This document shows positions 1 through 6,784 of a DNA stretch of 7,170 nucleotides, piece after piece. Within the stretch, counting starts at the first letter, position 1; each line of letters begins with the position of its first letter. Where the stretch lies: positions 1-7,170 of the forward strand of contig JAGBXG010000090.1 of assembly GCA_017629415.1 (NCBI GenBank), written 5' to 3'. The notes beneath the pieces are model-generated. The model ran no database searches and had not been told where the DNA came from. It worked only from the letters and a program-made list of their open reading frames with translations. The DNA is from Pseudomonadota bacterium (GTDB lineage Bacteria > Myxococcota > Bradymonadia > UBA4248). Position numbers and translations under genes: made by a program.

Positions 1-2157
1 GATGATGATAACGGCGAGCACAACATAGAGCCAAACTGGTTTTTTATTGGGATAAGGATCTTTGGCGGCAACTTTGGGGTATTTTGCCAGACTTGTGAAC
101 GTTGTACCAAACGGAATGTTGACGAGAATGCGTGAGTTGATGGCCCAACCGTTGGCATTGAGGACAGGCGCGAGGTTACGTTTGCGGATCTTCTGCCAGG
201 CGAGGAACATGGAAGGACCGGAAACAAGAAGAATAATCGCGAGGATGAGGAGGGGACCGTTATACCAGTGCGCCATGACGCCTTCTGCGAGTGTGACGAG
301 AGCGCTGGCGATAAAGCCGACGGCCATACCGATGGCGGCAAAGATACCGGCAAATTTTGCGATATCAAATCCCCCCACTTTGTTGGTGCTGGCGGCTGCG
401 GCATCTGCAGGAGCGGGAGCTGCTGCGGGGGCTGCTGCGGCGGCATCTGCGGGGGCTGCAGGTTTTGCCATGGCCGTTGCAGCATTTTTTTGTGCCGCTT
501 CGGTCTGAGCAATCAAGTTTTTCTCAGCATTGGCATTTTTCTCTGCGACATTTTTATTGATCTTATCATACACAAATTGGGCAAGTTTTCTGTAGGGAGC
601 CCAAAATGCCTGACGAATACTGATGGGATTGTCGACAATCTTGGTGATAACGGCATCCCATTCTACGCCTTTGCGATCATAGAACACGGCATTTTTGCCC
701 ACGCGAAGATCATTCACATCGCCATCGGTCAGGACAGCCGCAATATTCATCTTGGCTTGATCCTTGGCGGTGCATTCGCAGTACAAAATATACATGCCGC
801 TCAATTCGCCAACAGGACCTTGTTTGCCCATATCTGCAACTTTGATACAAAGTTCAGTGCTGCGTTGATCGATAAACAGCGTACCGGCTTGGAACACGGG
901 CAAATTCTTTTCGTCACGGGCATAGAAATCGGTAAATGTGACGAAGTTTTTGAGCAATTTATAGAAGTTTTTGTAATATCTGAGGAACTTTTCAACATCA
1001 TCGATGCTGTTGGATTCGGCTTCGAGTGCCTTGTCATCGTCGATAAGTTTCGCGAGTTCAGCTTTTTTATCTGCACTGAGAATCGCTTCGATTTTTTCGA
1101 GGCCGAGTGATTCGACTTCAGCGCCTTTTTTGGTGCCATTCCATGCGGAATAAGCGGCGAATTTTCCGAGGACATCATTCCATTGTGCTTCGGTGATTTC
1201 TGCGGCACCGGGATAAACTTTAGCCAAAGCGAGCGTTTTAACTTTATCAAAAGCGGCCTGCCATGCGGGGTTTATGGCAGCGATATCGAGTGTGAGTGTT
1301 GCTTTACCGGTCACGCGAGCGATGGGATAAGCGGAGATTTCGTCGTTGCTGGCCGCGAGGTCTTTGTTGCTGATTTCGCCGATACGCGCGGCAGAGACAT
1401 CAAGTGCGGCTGCGCTGTCAGCGTTGAATGCGGCCAGTTTGCAGCGCATAAAATAGTCAGCAATTTTATCTTTCACAGCATTGCAGGCATCCAATGCAGC
1501 GGCTGTATCATCGCCGAAGGCGAACAGATCAGCGGTGCCGGCATCTTTCCATGCTTTATAATCGGCACAAGCCGCATAGAATTTATCTAAAAGTGCCGCA
1601 TCAATGCCCTTGAGTCCGCTGCGGTCATCCAAGCTTCCAACAGTATCAATGGCGGCCTTGATGACACCTTTAAGCTCTTCGTTATCCGTAGATTGTTCGG
1701 TAATAATGCCATCGCCGTTAAGCGCGGTCTTGGCAAAAATCGCCACACTGTCGCTGGCTTGTGCAAGGGTGATTTCTTCGCCTTCAACGCCAAGATTTTT
1801 CAGAATTTGCTTGGCTGAATCATGGAGTTTTTTGCCGTCTGCATTGTCGGTATTAAAGGCCGAAAGTGCGATTTTATCTTCTTGTTTAAGCAAAAGATTG
1901 GCATCTTTGAGCACAGAAGTCAGCCAATCTGCTGCAGCAACCACTTCATTGACGCGGATTTTTCCATCGCCATTGGAATCGAGCAATTTGAGTGTTTTTT
2001 CGTCAAATTCCAAACCGGTGACGGGGCAGCTTAATACTGTCCACAATTTTTTATCCAGCTGTCCAAGCTGCGCAATATCTTTGCCGGAAGTAATGTTAAT
2101 ACGTGCAACACCGCCAATTTTGCAATATTGCCAATTATAAGACTTGTCTGAAGCCAT
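1..2157 (-). CDS. Large EF-hand membrane protein, C-terminally cut by window edge
   Basis: An open frame reads without a stop from the ATG at 2157 to the left edge, giving 719 residues that end inside a hydrophobic run. Residues 60-71 form a textbook EF-hand loop (DSNGDGKIRVNE: ligands D60, N62, D64, E71, with G65 and I67), so calcium binding is likely. A degenerate second loop with N147, D149 and G150 lies at about 145-156. Residues about 160-560 are soluble and unassigned. Then come an Ala/Pro-rich linker (about 560-595) and membrane segments at about 601-624 and 636-655, with another starting near 708. There is no signal peptide, so the N-terminal region is probably cytoplasmic. An in-frame ATG at 2166 is possible, but AGGA lies 10 bases before the ATG at 2157, which favours the latter. 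From memory, a family of about 700 residues with this layout occurs in gut Bacteroidota under the name EF-hand domain-containing protein. Its function is unknown to me. The coding call is strong, the role open. Confidence 0.88.
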   Translation of the reverse strand, partial: MASDKSYNWQYCKIGGVARINITSGKDIAQLGQLDKKLWTVLSCPVTGLEFDEKTLKLLDSNGDGKIRVNEVVAAADWLTSVLKDANLLLKQEDKIALSAFNTDNADGKKLHDSAKQILKNLGVEGEEITLAQASDSVAIFAKTALNGDGIITEQSTDNEELKGVIKAAIDTVGSLDDRSGLKGIDAALLDKFYAACADYKAWKDAGTADLFAFGDDTAAALDACNAVKDKIADYFMRCKLAAFNADSAAALDVSAARIGEISNKDLAASNDEISAYPIARVTGKATLTLDIAAINPAWQAAFDKVKTLALAKVYPGAAEITEAQWNDVLGKFAAYSAWNGTKKGAEVESLGLEKIEAILSADKKAELAKLIDDDKALEAESNSIDDVEKFLRYYKNFYKLLKNFVTFTDFYARDEKNLPVFQAGTLFIDQRSTELCIKVADMGKQGPVGELSGMYILYCECTAKDQAKMNIAAVLTDGDVNDLRVGKNAVFYDRKGVEWDAVITKIVDNPISIRQAFWAPYRKLAQFVYDKINKNVAEKNANAEKNLIAQTEAAQKNAATAMAKPAAPADAAAAAPAAAPAPADAAAASTNKVGGFDIAKFAGIFAAIGMAVGFIASALVTLAEGVMAHWYNGPLLILAIILLVSGPSMFLAWQKIRKRNLAPVLNANGWAINSRILVNIPFGTTFTSLAKYPKVAAKDPYPNKKPVWLYVVLAVIII

Positions 2158-2182
2158 ATTTTCCATGTCCTGTAAAAAAGAA

Positions 2183-2191
2183 ATTATACCA
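2183..2191 (-). promoter_or_regulatory. Extended -10 promoter of the EF-hand gene
   Basis: Read on the minus strand this is TGGTATAAT, a perfect TATAAT hexamer with the TG dinucleotide of an extended -10. It lies 25 bases upstream of the ATG at 2157, so transcription would start near 2176 and leave a leader of about 20 bases containing AGGA. No good -35 hexamer is present at the usual spacing, as is common when an extended -10 is used. The match is seen directly; activity is inferred. Confidence 0.6.
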
Positions 2192-2203
2192 TCATATCCG
2201 GAA

Positions 2204-2217
2204 CAGAACGACTTCTG
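2204..2217. promoter_or_regulatory. Short inverted repeat over the -35 region, possible operator
   Basis: CAGAA and TTCTG flank a 4-base CGAC spacer, a perfect 5-bp inverted repeat. It falls where the -35 region of the extended -10 promoter at 2183-2191 would be, so a repressor or activator could bind here. A repeat this short can occur by chance. Confidence 0.2.
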
Positions 2218-2220
2218 CCC

Positions 2221-2395
2221 AGACAGCTCCTATTAACATATTTTACCGCTCATCACTAGCAGTTATAAGATAGAACTAAAACCATAATACGACACAAATA
2301 TTTATACAAAATGCAGTATTAATATATTGAGAACATAAAATATACGCATGATAGCATCTTCATCAAAATATTATTTTTGAACTTATCATTCTTTT
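2221..2395. other. AT-rich intergenic stretch, nothing coding seen
   Basis: This is strongly AT-rich sequence upstream of the EF-hand gene and its promoter. I see no convincing gene, RNA or long repeat in it. It may serve as upstream promoter DNA. Its composition contrasts sharply with the GC-rich block that begins at about 2400. Confidence 0.5.
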
Positions 2396-2399
2396 TAGG

Positions 2400-2580
2400 G
2401 AAGCACTGCATCATGCCGGTTCGGGGCGTTGCGGGGTGTCCCCGCATTGGGGGTAGACGCGTATTTGCGCGCGGCTATGCTTCGCTGATGCTTCGCATAC
2501 GCCTTGCACTGCGCGTCTATGTCGCGTTGCTCCATACGCCGCGCAAATAGCGGCGCAGGGGGCTTGCCCCCTGCCATCCA
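2400..2580. repeat. GC-rich hairpin-dense block, likely an interspersed repeat
   Basis: The block holds four nested or adjacent inverted repeats. They are TGCGGGG/CCCCGCA (2430-2446, loop TGT), TAGACGCG/CGCGTCTA (arms 2454-2461 and 2512-2519), CGCCGC/GCGGCG (2537-2555) and a 9-bp stem at 2555-2574. Inside the long arms is a direct repeat, ATGCTTCGC at 2477-2485 and 2488-2496. It lies between AT-rich DNA and the end of the PEGA gene and differs from both in composition. A 75-codon minus-strand frame crosses it (2395-2622), but it has no ribosome site and its codons follow the hairpins, so I do not call it a gene. Whether the block recurs elsewhere in the genome cannot be seen from here. Confidence 0.5.
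2555..2574. terminator. Perfect 9-bp hairpin downstream of the PEGA gene, candidate terminator without T-run
   Basis: GCAGGGGGC and GCCCCCTGC are separated by two bases, so on the plus strand the loop is effectively CTTG. The hairpin lies about 57 bases past the stop of the PEGA lipoprotein gene and would form in its transcript. No T-run follows on the minus strand, so it may stabilise an mRNA end or be a repeat component rather than a factor-independent terminator. Confidence 0.3.
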
Positions 2581-2630
2581 ATCCAGATGACCATCTTCAC
2601 GAAAAGTAGCCCCATGCTTCACACATGTTC

Positions 2631-2951
2631 TTAGAATTCTGAAGCTATCAAATGCGTTGTCAATGTATAAACTTCGCCCGGTTGTATATATTCAAGTGTC
2701 GTTTTAAAAGGATGATATCCATCACAAACGATGGCAATCCGGCGTGTCCCTGCATTGATTTTCAACGGAACCTGGACGGTATTTTCGCCCGTACTGATCA
2801 CGGCATCATCGACAATAATCACGGCTTCTTTTGGTGTCACATCGACATAAAGCTGAAATTTAGCTTCTTTTTCAGGCACTGCAATCGTACTGCTGCAGCC
2901 TGCAAAGCTCAATGCCATTCCCAAAAACAACCATTTGACAAGTGATTTCAT
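2631..2951 (-). CDS. Small PEGA-domain lipoprotein
   Basis: The product is 106 residues. Residues 1-18 form a lipoprotein signal peptide (basic start MKSLVK, then a hydrophobic core). The lipobox FAGC ends at Cys19, and Ser-Ser follows rather than Asp, so outer-membrane sorting is more likely than inner-membrane retention. Residues about 34-103 match a PEGA domain: a VDVTPKEAVIIVDD opening, a middle ending in the basic turn INAGTRR, then the CDGYHPFKTTLEYIQPGE closing strands. PEGA domains are small beta-sandwich modules found on secreted and cell-wall proteins, where binding roles are presumed but mostly unproven. The start is well supported: AGGAGA lies just before the ATG and overlaps the helicase stop codon region. 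The gene follows the helicase by 8 bp on the same strand, so the two are probably co-transcribed, although no functional link is evident. The fold is confident, the specific role unknown. Confidence 0.88.
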   Translation of the reverse strand: MKSLVKWLFLGMALSFAGCSSTIAVPEKEAKFQLYVDVTPKEAVIIVDDAVISTGENTVQVPLKINAGTRRIAIVCDGYHPFKTTLEYIQPGEVYTLTTHLIASEF

Positions 2952-2959
2952 ACATTCTC

Positions 2960-4993
2960 CTACTTATTCAGCAAAGCTTTCATCCGTGCAAAACGTTCTC
3001 GCATGACGGCATCCTGTTCGGCTTCGAGTTTTTCCATGGCCTCAGATTTGCCGTTTTCTGAAATATCAATTGTATGCACCGGAATATCTTGGATAAAGCG
3101 TGAGGGTTCAACTTCAATCATTTCATACATCTTTTTACGATGTGTACAGCGCGTCAACGTCAGATATTTTTTAGCTCTCGTAATGCCGACATAAAACAGC
3201 CGGCGTTCTTCACTGAGGGCAGGTTCGTTAAGAGAATTGGCATGCGGGAGCAAATTTTCTTCACATCCGACGATATAAACGACAGGAAATTCCAATCCCT
3301 TGGATGCATGCAAGGTCATAAGCGTGATTTCATCCGGCTGTTCATCTTCATTTTTCTGCGGCGGTTCAAGGGATATGCGCTGCAAAAATGCAAAGACATC
3401 TCTGCCTTCACGCTGTTCAAAAGCAGCCATCGCATTGAGAAATTCATCGACGTTGTCGCGTCTTCTCTGGGCATTGGCATCCGACTGACTGGAACTTTGA
3501 AGATAAGCGATATAATGGATATCATCAATGAGATCGGCCATGGTTTTCATCATAGGCTCAGATTTGGCCATGAACCGTTTGTGATATCGTTCAAGCGTCG
3601 CCACAAATTCCGTCAGTTTAAGTTTTGCCGACGGCTGCAGGTTGTCTCCCGCAGCTTCCATGCGGATGGCTTCAAAAAATGAAACATTTTCACGTTTTGC
3701 GGTTTCATCCATCCTCGCCAGTGCCGCTGCGGCAATGCCTCGGCGCGGAGTGTTGATGATGCGGCGAAGCGCAAGTTCATCATGAAATGAAAAAGCACTG
3801 CGCAAATAAAAAATAAGATCCCGAATTTCGGCATGATCATAGAACTTTGAGCCGCCGACAATACGATAAGGCAAGCCAGATTCCACAAGTTTTTCTTCTA
3901 ACACCCGGCTTTGCGGATTCGTTCGATATAAAATGGCAAAATCCCGGTATTCCAGATTTTTTGCAGCCCGAATCAGTCCAAGCTGTTCCACAATAAATGC
4001 GGCTTCTTCTTCGGGATTGCTGCATTGAAAACTTCGGATTTTGTCTCCGGAACGCGTATCCGTCCACAAATTTTTAAGATGCCTTTTTTGATTCTTTGCA
4101 ATGACCGCATTGGCAGCATCCAAGATGATCTGTGTGGAACGGTAATTCTGTTCCAACGACACGACACGTACATTATCAAAAAGCCTGGGAAATTCGAGAA
4201 TATGTTGTGAATTTGCCCCACGAAAAGCATAAATCGATTGATCATCATCGCCGACGACCATGATATTGGCACGTTCACGGCAAAGCAACTGCAACATTTT
4301 AAACTGCAATTCATTGGTGTCCTGATATTCATCGACAAGCAGATACCGCCAGGATTCGGCATAACTTCGCCGGACATCTTCAAATTGTTCAAAGATTTCA
4401 ACAGGCAATGCAATCATGTCATCGAAATCGACGGCATTCATGGATTTTCGAATGATTTGATAATGATCAAAAATGCGCGCCAATGTTCGTCCTTGAGGAT
4501 TCCAACGCATACCCGGCATATCCAGGGGTTTGACATGTGCTGTCTTGACCCGGGAGATAAAACTGAGTATCGATTGCGGATCATGCGAGGATCCTTGGAG
4601 ATGCAGATCTTTAAGCACATTTTTGATGATAGCGATTTGATCGTCGTTATCGATGATGGCAAAAGGCATTTTCCACCCAAGTTTTCCGATATGCGCACGA
4701 AGGATATTGGCACCGAGGGCATGAAAAGTCGAAAGATGACATTTTCCTGCATTCTGACTTCCGATCAAATCTGCCACGCGTTGCCGGAGTTCCCTTGCTG
4801 CTTTATTGGTAAAACTGACGGCGACAATCGATGACGGATCAATATGCCGGCAGTCGATCAAATAGGCCACACGATGCGCAATAATTCGAGTCTTGCCAGA
4901 ACCTGCGCCGGCAAGTACCAAGATAGGACCTTCATCGTGAAGTACAGCATCACGCTGTTGGGGGTTAAATAACGATGGCTGATATTGATACAT
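2960..4993 (-). CDS. rep: Rep/UvrD-type superfamily 1A DNA helicase
   Basis: At 677 residues this is a complete ATP-driven 3'-5' DNA helicase of superfamily 1A. Motifs appear in order: Q motif (NPQQ, 10-13), Walker A AGAGSGKT (28-35), motif Ia around FTNKAA (61-66), STFH (88-91), Walker B DEYQDTN (221-227), GDDDQSIY (248-255), QNYRST (282-287), motif V LHASKGLEFP (561-570) and motif VI VGITRAKK (602-609) with the arginine finger R606. All key residues are present. Length and the tail after the helicase core (EPSRF at 629-633) resemble Rep more than longer UvrD or PcrA proteins, though PcrA is not excluded. Such enzymes help replication forks pass bound proteins and clear recombination intermediates. 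No clear Shine-Dalgarno sequence precedes the ATG; the start is chosen because it is the first ATG and puts Walker A at the family's usual distance. It is divergent from the MEMO-AMMECR1 gene and followed by the PEGA gene. Confidence 0.95.
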   Translation of the reverse strand: MYQYQPSLFNPQQRDAVLHDEGPILVLAGAGSGKTRIIAHRVAYLIDCRHIDPSSIVAVSFTNKAARELRQRVADLIGSQNAGKCHLSTFHALGANILRAHIGKLGWKMPFAIIDNDDQIAIIKNVLKDLHLQGSSHDPQSILSFISRVKTAHVKPLDMPGMRWNPQGRTLARIFDHYQIIRKSMNAVDFDDMIALPVEIFEQFEDVRRSYAESWRYLLVDEYQDTNELQFKMLQLLCRERANIMVVGDDDQSIYAFRGANSQHILEFPRLFDNVRVVSLEQNYRSTQIILDAANAVIAKNQKRHLKNLWTDTRSGDKIRSFQCSNPEEEAAFIVEQLGLIRAAKNLEYRDFAILYRTNPQSRVLEEKLVESGLPYRIVGGSKFYDHAEIRDLIFYLRSAFSFHDELALRRIINTPRRGIAAAALARMDETAKRENVSFFEAIRMEAAGDNLQPSAKLKLTEFVATLERYHKRFMAKSEPMMKTMADLIDDIHYIAYLQSSSQSDANAQRRRDNVDEFLNAMAAFEQREGRDVFAFLQRISLEPPQKNEDEQPDEITLMTLHASKGLEFPVVYIVGCEENLLPHANSLNEPALSEERRLFYVGITRAKKYLTLTRCTHRKKMYEMIEVEPSRFIQDIPVHTIDISENGKSEAMEKLEAEQDAVMRERFARMKALLNK

Positions 4994-5014
4994 GTATGAT
5001 TGGGGGCAAATGAA

Positions 5015-6718
5015 ATGAATAACAAACTTCTCACAATCGGCCTTTTGGCGGCGTGCCTGATAATGGTATTTCCAGCTTGTGAAAAGTCAAAACAGGCATT
5101 TTCATCACAAATCACAGAGGTGTCCACAGAAAACAAGGAGTTATCCACAAATTCTCCGAACAAATCCCCAGAGTTATCCACAGGTACAGCCATGAAAGTA
5201 AGACAAGCAGCCCTTGCCGGACAATGGTATTCCGGTCATTCTAAAGACTTGCAGCTCAGTATTGAAAAATACCTTCAGTCATCCCCACAACTGGTGCCAT
5301 CAGACAGTTCTATTCGCGCCCTCGTCGTGCCCCATGCCGGCCATTTTTGGTCTGGCCCAACAGCCGCCGTGGGTTACCGTGCGTTAAATCCTGCCCAATA
5401 CCGCCGCATTTTTATTTTATGCCCCAATCATCGCATGCCTGTACACGGGACGGCTTCAGTCAGCGTCGATGCTTTTGAAACACCGCTTGGACAGCTCAAA
5501 GTCGATAAATCTGTCATTCGCAGATGGGAAAAACTTGGCGTGATTCGTATCCATGATGCACCGCATACCGAAGAACATGCCATCGAAATTCAGCTGCCGT
5601 TTATTCAAACTGTGTTTAAAGACAATCCCCCTGTGATTGTGCCTTTGATTGTCGGCGAAATGACACCCTACGATGTGCAAAGACTTGGAGATGCATTCCG
5701 CAATGAACTGAATGACGATGATCTCGTGATTGTCTCTACGGATTTAATGCATTACGGTGAAAATTATGGCTATGTCCCCTTTGGAGCTCCCGTATTGTCA
5801 CAAATCCGTGCTTATGATGCCCATACCATTTCTGCAATTGCAGCTTTGAACAGCGAAAAGTTTGAAAGCTATGCGCGCCGGACACCGCATGCCGCTTGCG
5901 GTCTCAATGCATTGCGCGTTTTTTCTTATGTCTTTGAAAACCGCCAGCTCAAAGGTGTTGAACTGGCCTATGATACATCAGGCAGACGTTCAGAAAATGA
6001 AGACATGTCTGTATCTTATGTTGCGATGGCAGTCGTTCCTCAGGAAACAACGATCACAGCAAACCCAAATACCATCCATTTGCCCGAAGCCATGCCCGAA
6101 CCCGTTCCATTGGCCAAAGTGATTTCATTTGACAGCAATCCAGAGGATTTAGACGGAACAACACCACTTTCAAAACATGAAAAGGATTACGCCTATCAAA
6201 TTGTACGCCTGGCACTGGAAGCCGCTGTTGATGAGCAGGAAATCACCCCTTATGATGTTGATGAAAATGTCTATGGCTCTATGCCTGAAATCTTTCAACA
6301 ATCTTACGGTGTTTTTGTCACCTTGAACAATATCAACGGCAATCTGCGCGGCTGTATTGGCAATATTCTTCCCGTTGCCCCCTTAGCCCAAAGCCTTTGG
6401 GGACGTGCTCAAGACGCAGCCCTGAACGATCCGCGCTTCGATCCTGTTACACCAGAAGAATTCGCTACACTTGTTTTTGAGATTTCAATATTGACACCGC
6501 CACGCCCCATCGAAAGCCTTAAAGAAATTGTCATCGGCAAACATGGCATTATTTTTAAGAAAGGTCCCTGGACATCGGTATTTTTGCCCCAAGTTGCCCC
6601 CGAACAAGGCTGGAACTTAGAACAGACCCTAAATGCATTGGCGCGTAAAGCCGGATTACCCCCCAACGCCTGGCGCGAAGGCGCATCCTTCTCTGTTTTC
6701 GAAGCCCAAGTATTCTAA
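5015..6718 (+). CDS. Lipoprotein fusion of MEMO and AMMECR1 domains (AmmeMemoRadiSam B-A)
   Basis: The product is 567 residues. Residues 1-21 look like a lipoprotein signal peptide (MNNK, a hydrophobic core, FPAC ending at Cys22); an earlier LAAC at Cys14 would make an unusually short signal. A Ser/Thr/Asn/Glu-rich linker (about 23-58) follows. Residues about 60-341 are a MEMO domain: PHAGH with H107, PNH with H139, DLMHY with H246 and AACG with C295. These match the four metal-site residues of human MEMO1 (H49, H81, H192, C244) in order and spacing; EEHAIEIQLPF (186-196) is also typical. Residues about 386-567 are an AMMECR1 domain with its hallmark LRGCIG (444-449), DPRFDPVTPEE and a closing AGLPPNAWREG. 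In many bacteria and archaea the two domains are separate proteins encoded with a radical SAM enzyme; the set's reaction is not established to my knowledge. No radical SAM gene is visible here. The start at 5015 is preferred over a TTG at 5000 because GGGGG at 5002-5006 is well placed and the signal peptide begins cleanly. Confidence 0.92.
   Translation: MNNKLLTIGLLAACLIMVFPACEKSKQAFSSQITEVSTENKELSTNSPNKSPELSTGTAMKVRQAALAGQWYSGHSKDLQLSIEKYLQSSPQLVPSDSSIRALVVPHAGHFWSGPTAAVGYRALNPAQYRRIFILCPNHRMPVHGTASVSVDAFETPLGQLKVDKSVIRRWEKLGVIRIHDAPHTEEHAIEIQLPFIQTVFKDNPPVIVPLIVGEMTPYDVQRLGDAFRNELNDDDLVIVSTDLMHYGENYGYVPFGAPVLSQIRAYDAHTISAIAALNSEKFESYARRTPHAACGLNALRVFSYVFENRQLKGVELAYDTSGRRSENEDMSVSYVAMAVVPQETTITANPNTIHLPEAMPEPVPLAKVISFDSNPEDLDGTTPLSKHEKDYAYQIVRLALEAAVDEQEITPYDVDENVYGSMPEIFQQSYGVFVTLNNINGNLRGCIGNILPVAPLAQSLWGRAQDAALNDPRFDPVTPEEFATLVFEISILTPPRPIESLKEIVIGKHGIIFKKGPWTSVFLPQVAPEQGWNLEQTLNALARKAGLPPNAWREGASFSVFEAQVF
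5063..5090 (-). promoter_or_regulatory. Candidate promoter for the helicase operon
   Basis: On the minus strand, TTGACT (5090-5085, five of six matches to the -35 consensus) is followed after 16 bases by TACCAT (5068-5063, four of six to the -10). Transcription would begin near 5056, giving a leader of about 60 bases before the helicase ATG. The site lies inside the signal-peptide codons of the divergent gene, which the 21-bp gap between the two starts requires. The -10 is weak, so this is tentative. Confidence 0.3.
5120..5128 (+). promoter_or_regulatory. Degenerate DnaA-box-like site
   Basis: GTGTCCACA differs from TTATCCACA at two positions. It has the same orientation as the two perfect boxes and is preceded, like them, by GA. 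It lies 21 bases before the first perfect box. It may be a weak DnaA site or simply a diverged copy of the same short coding repeat. Confidence 0.25.
5141..5149 (+). promoter_or_regulatory. Perfect DnaA box 1
   Basis: TTATCCACA is identical to the high-affinity DnaA-binding consensus. It lies within the codons for the linker after the lipoprotein signal peptide and about 50 bases upstream of the candidate helicase -35. The sequence match is certain; binding in the cell is inferred. Confidence 0.5.
5174..5182 (+). promoter_or_regulatory. Perfect DnaA box 2
   Basis: This is a second TTATCCACA, in the same orientation, 33 bases after the first. The identity extends three bases upstream, so GAGTTATCCACA occurs twice and encodes Glu-Leu-Ser-Thr both times. 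I saw no other perfect box on either strand of the window. Confidence 0.5.
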
Positions 6719-6740
6719 AAAGGCATCCCCATAGTCTTTC

Positions 6741-6776
6741 GGGGCAAAGCCCCAAACCTCGCCGGGGCTTTGCCCC
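6741..6776. repeat. Paired GGGGC-NNN-GCCCC hairpins able to form one long hairpin
   Basis: GGGGCAAAGCCCC (6741-6753) and GGGGCTTTGCCCC (6764-6776) each fold into a 5-bp hairpin with a 3-base loop; the second extends to 7 bp with flanking CC/GG (6762-6778). The two 13-mers are also exact reverse complements, so they can pair as one 13-bp stem around a 10-base loop (6754-6763). The pair follows the stop of the MEMO-AMMECR1 gene by 22 bases. Confidence 0.75.
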
Positions 6777-6784
6777 GGACCCCA

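Noticed and set aside
145..156. Second EF-hand as a functional site (residue positions in the EF-hand protein)
   Set aside because: The first ligand position is Ala and the twelfth is Ser, so it is noted only as degenerate in the gene entry.
268..1110. 280-codon plus-strand open frame opposite the EF-hand gene
   Set aside because: It is in codon-for-codon register with the minus-strand gene and arises from that gene's composition. Its Cys/Gly-rich start is the complement of the Ala/Pro-rich linker. The minus-strand frame has a promoter, an EF-hand and membrane segments.
2395..2622. 75-codon minus-strand frame across the GC-rich block
   Set aside because: It has no ribosome site, its codons follow inverted repeats, and its translation shows no recognisable domain. 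It is better explained as repeat sequence, though copies elsewhere could change this view.
3875..4075. Further DnaA-like sites (GATTCCACA, CCGTCCACA) in the helicase gene
   Set aside because: They have two or more mismatches to the consensus and are isolated, as expected by chance.
4238..4834. 198-codon plus-strand frame opposite the helicase
   Set aside because: The minus strand here encodes helicase residues, including motifs Ia and II; the plus frame has no similarity or start signals.
4972..5000. TATGAT at 4995-5000 as a -10 for the MEMO-AMMECR1 gene
   Set aside because: Transcription would begin only a few bases before the ATG and exclude the GGGGG ribosome site, and there is no -35.
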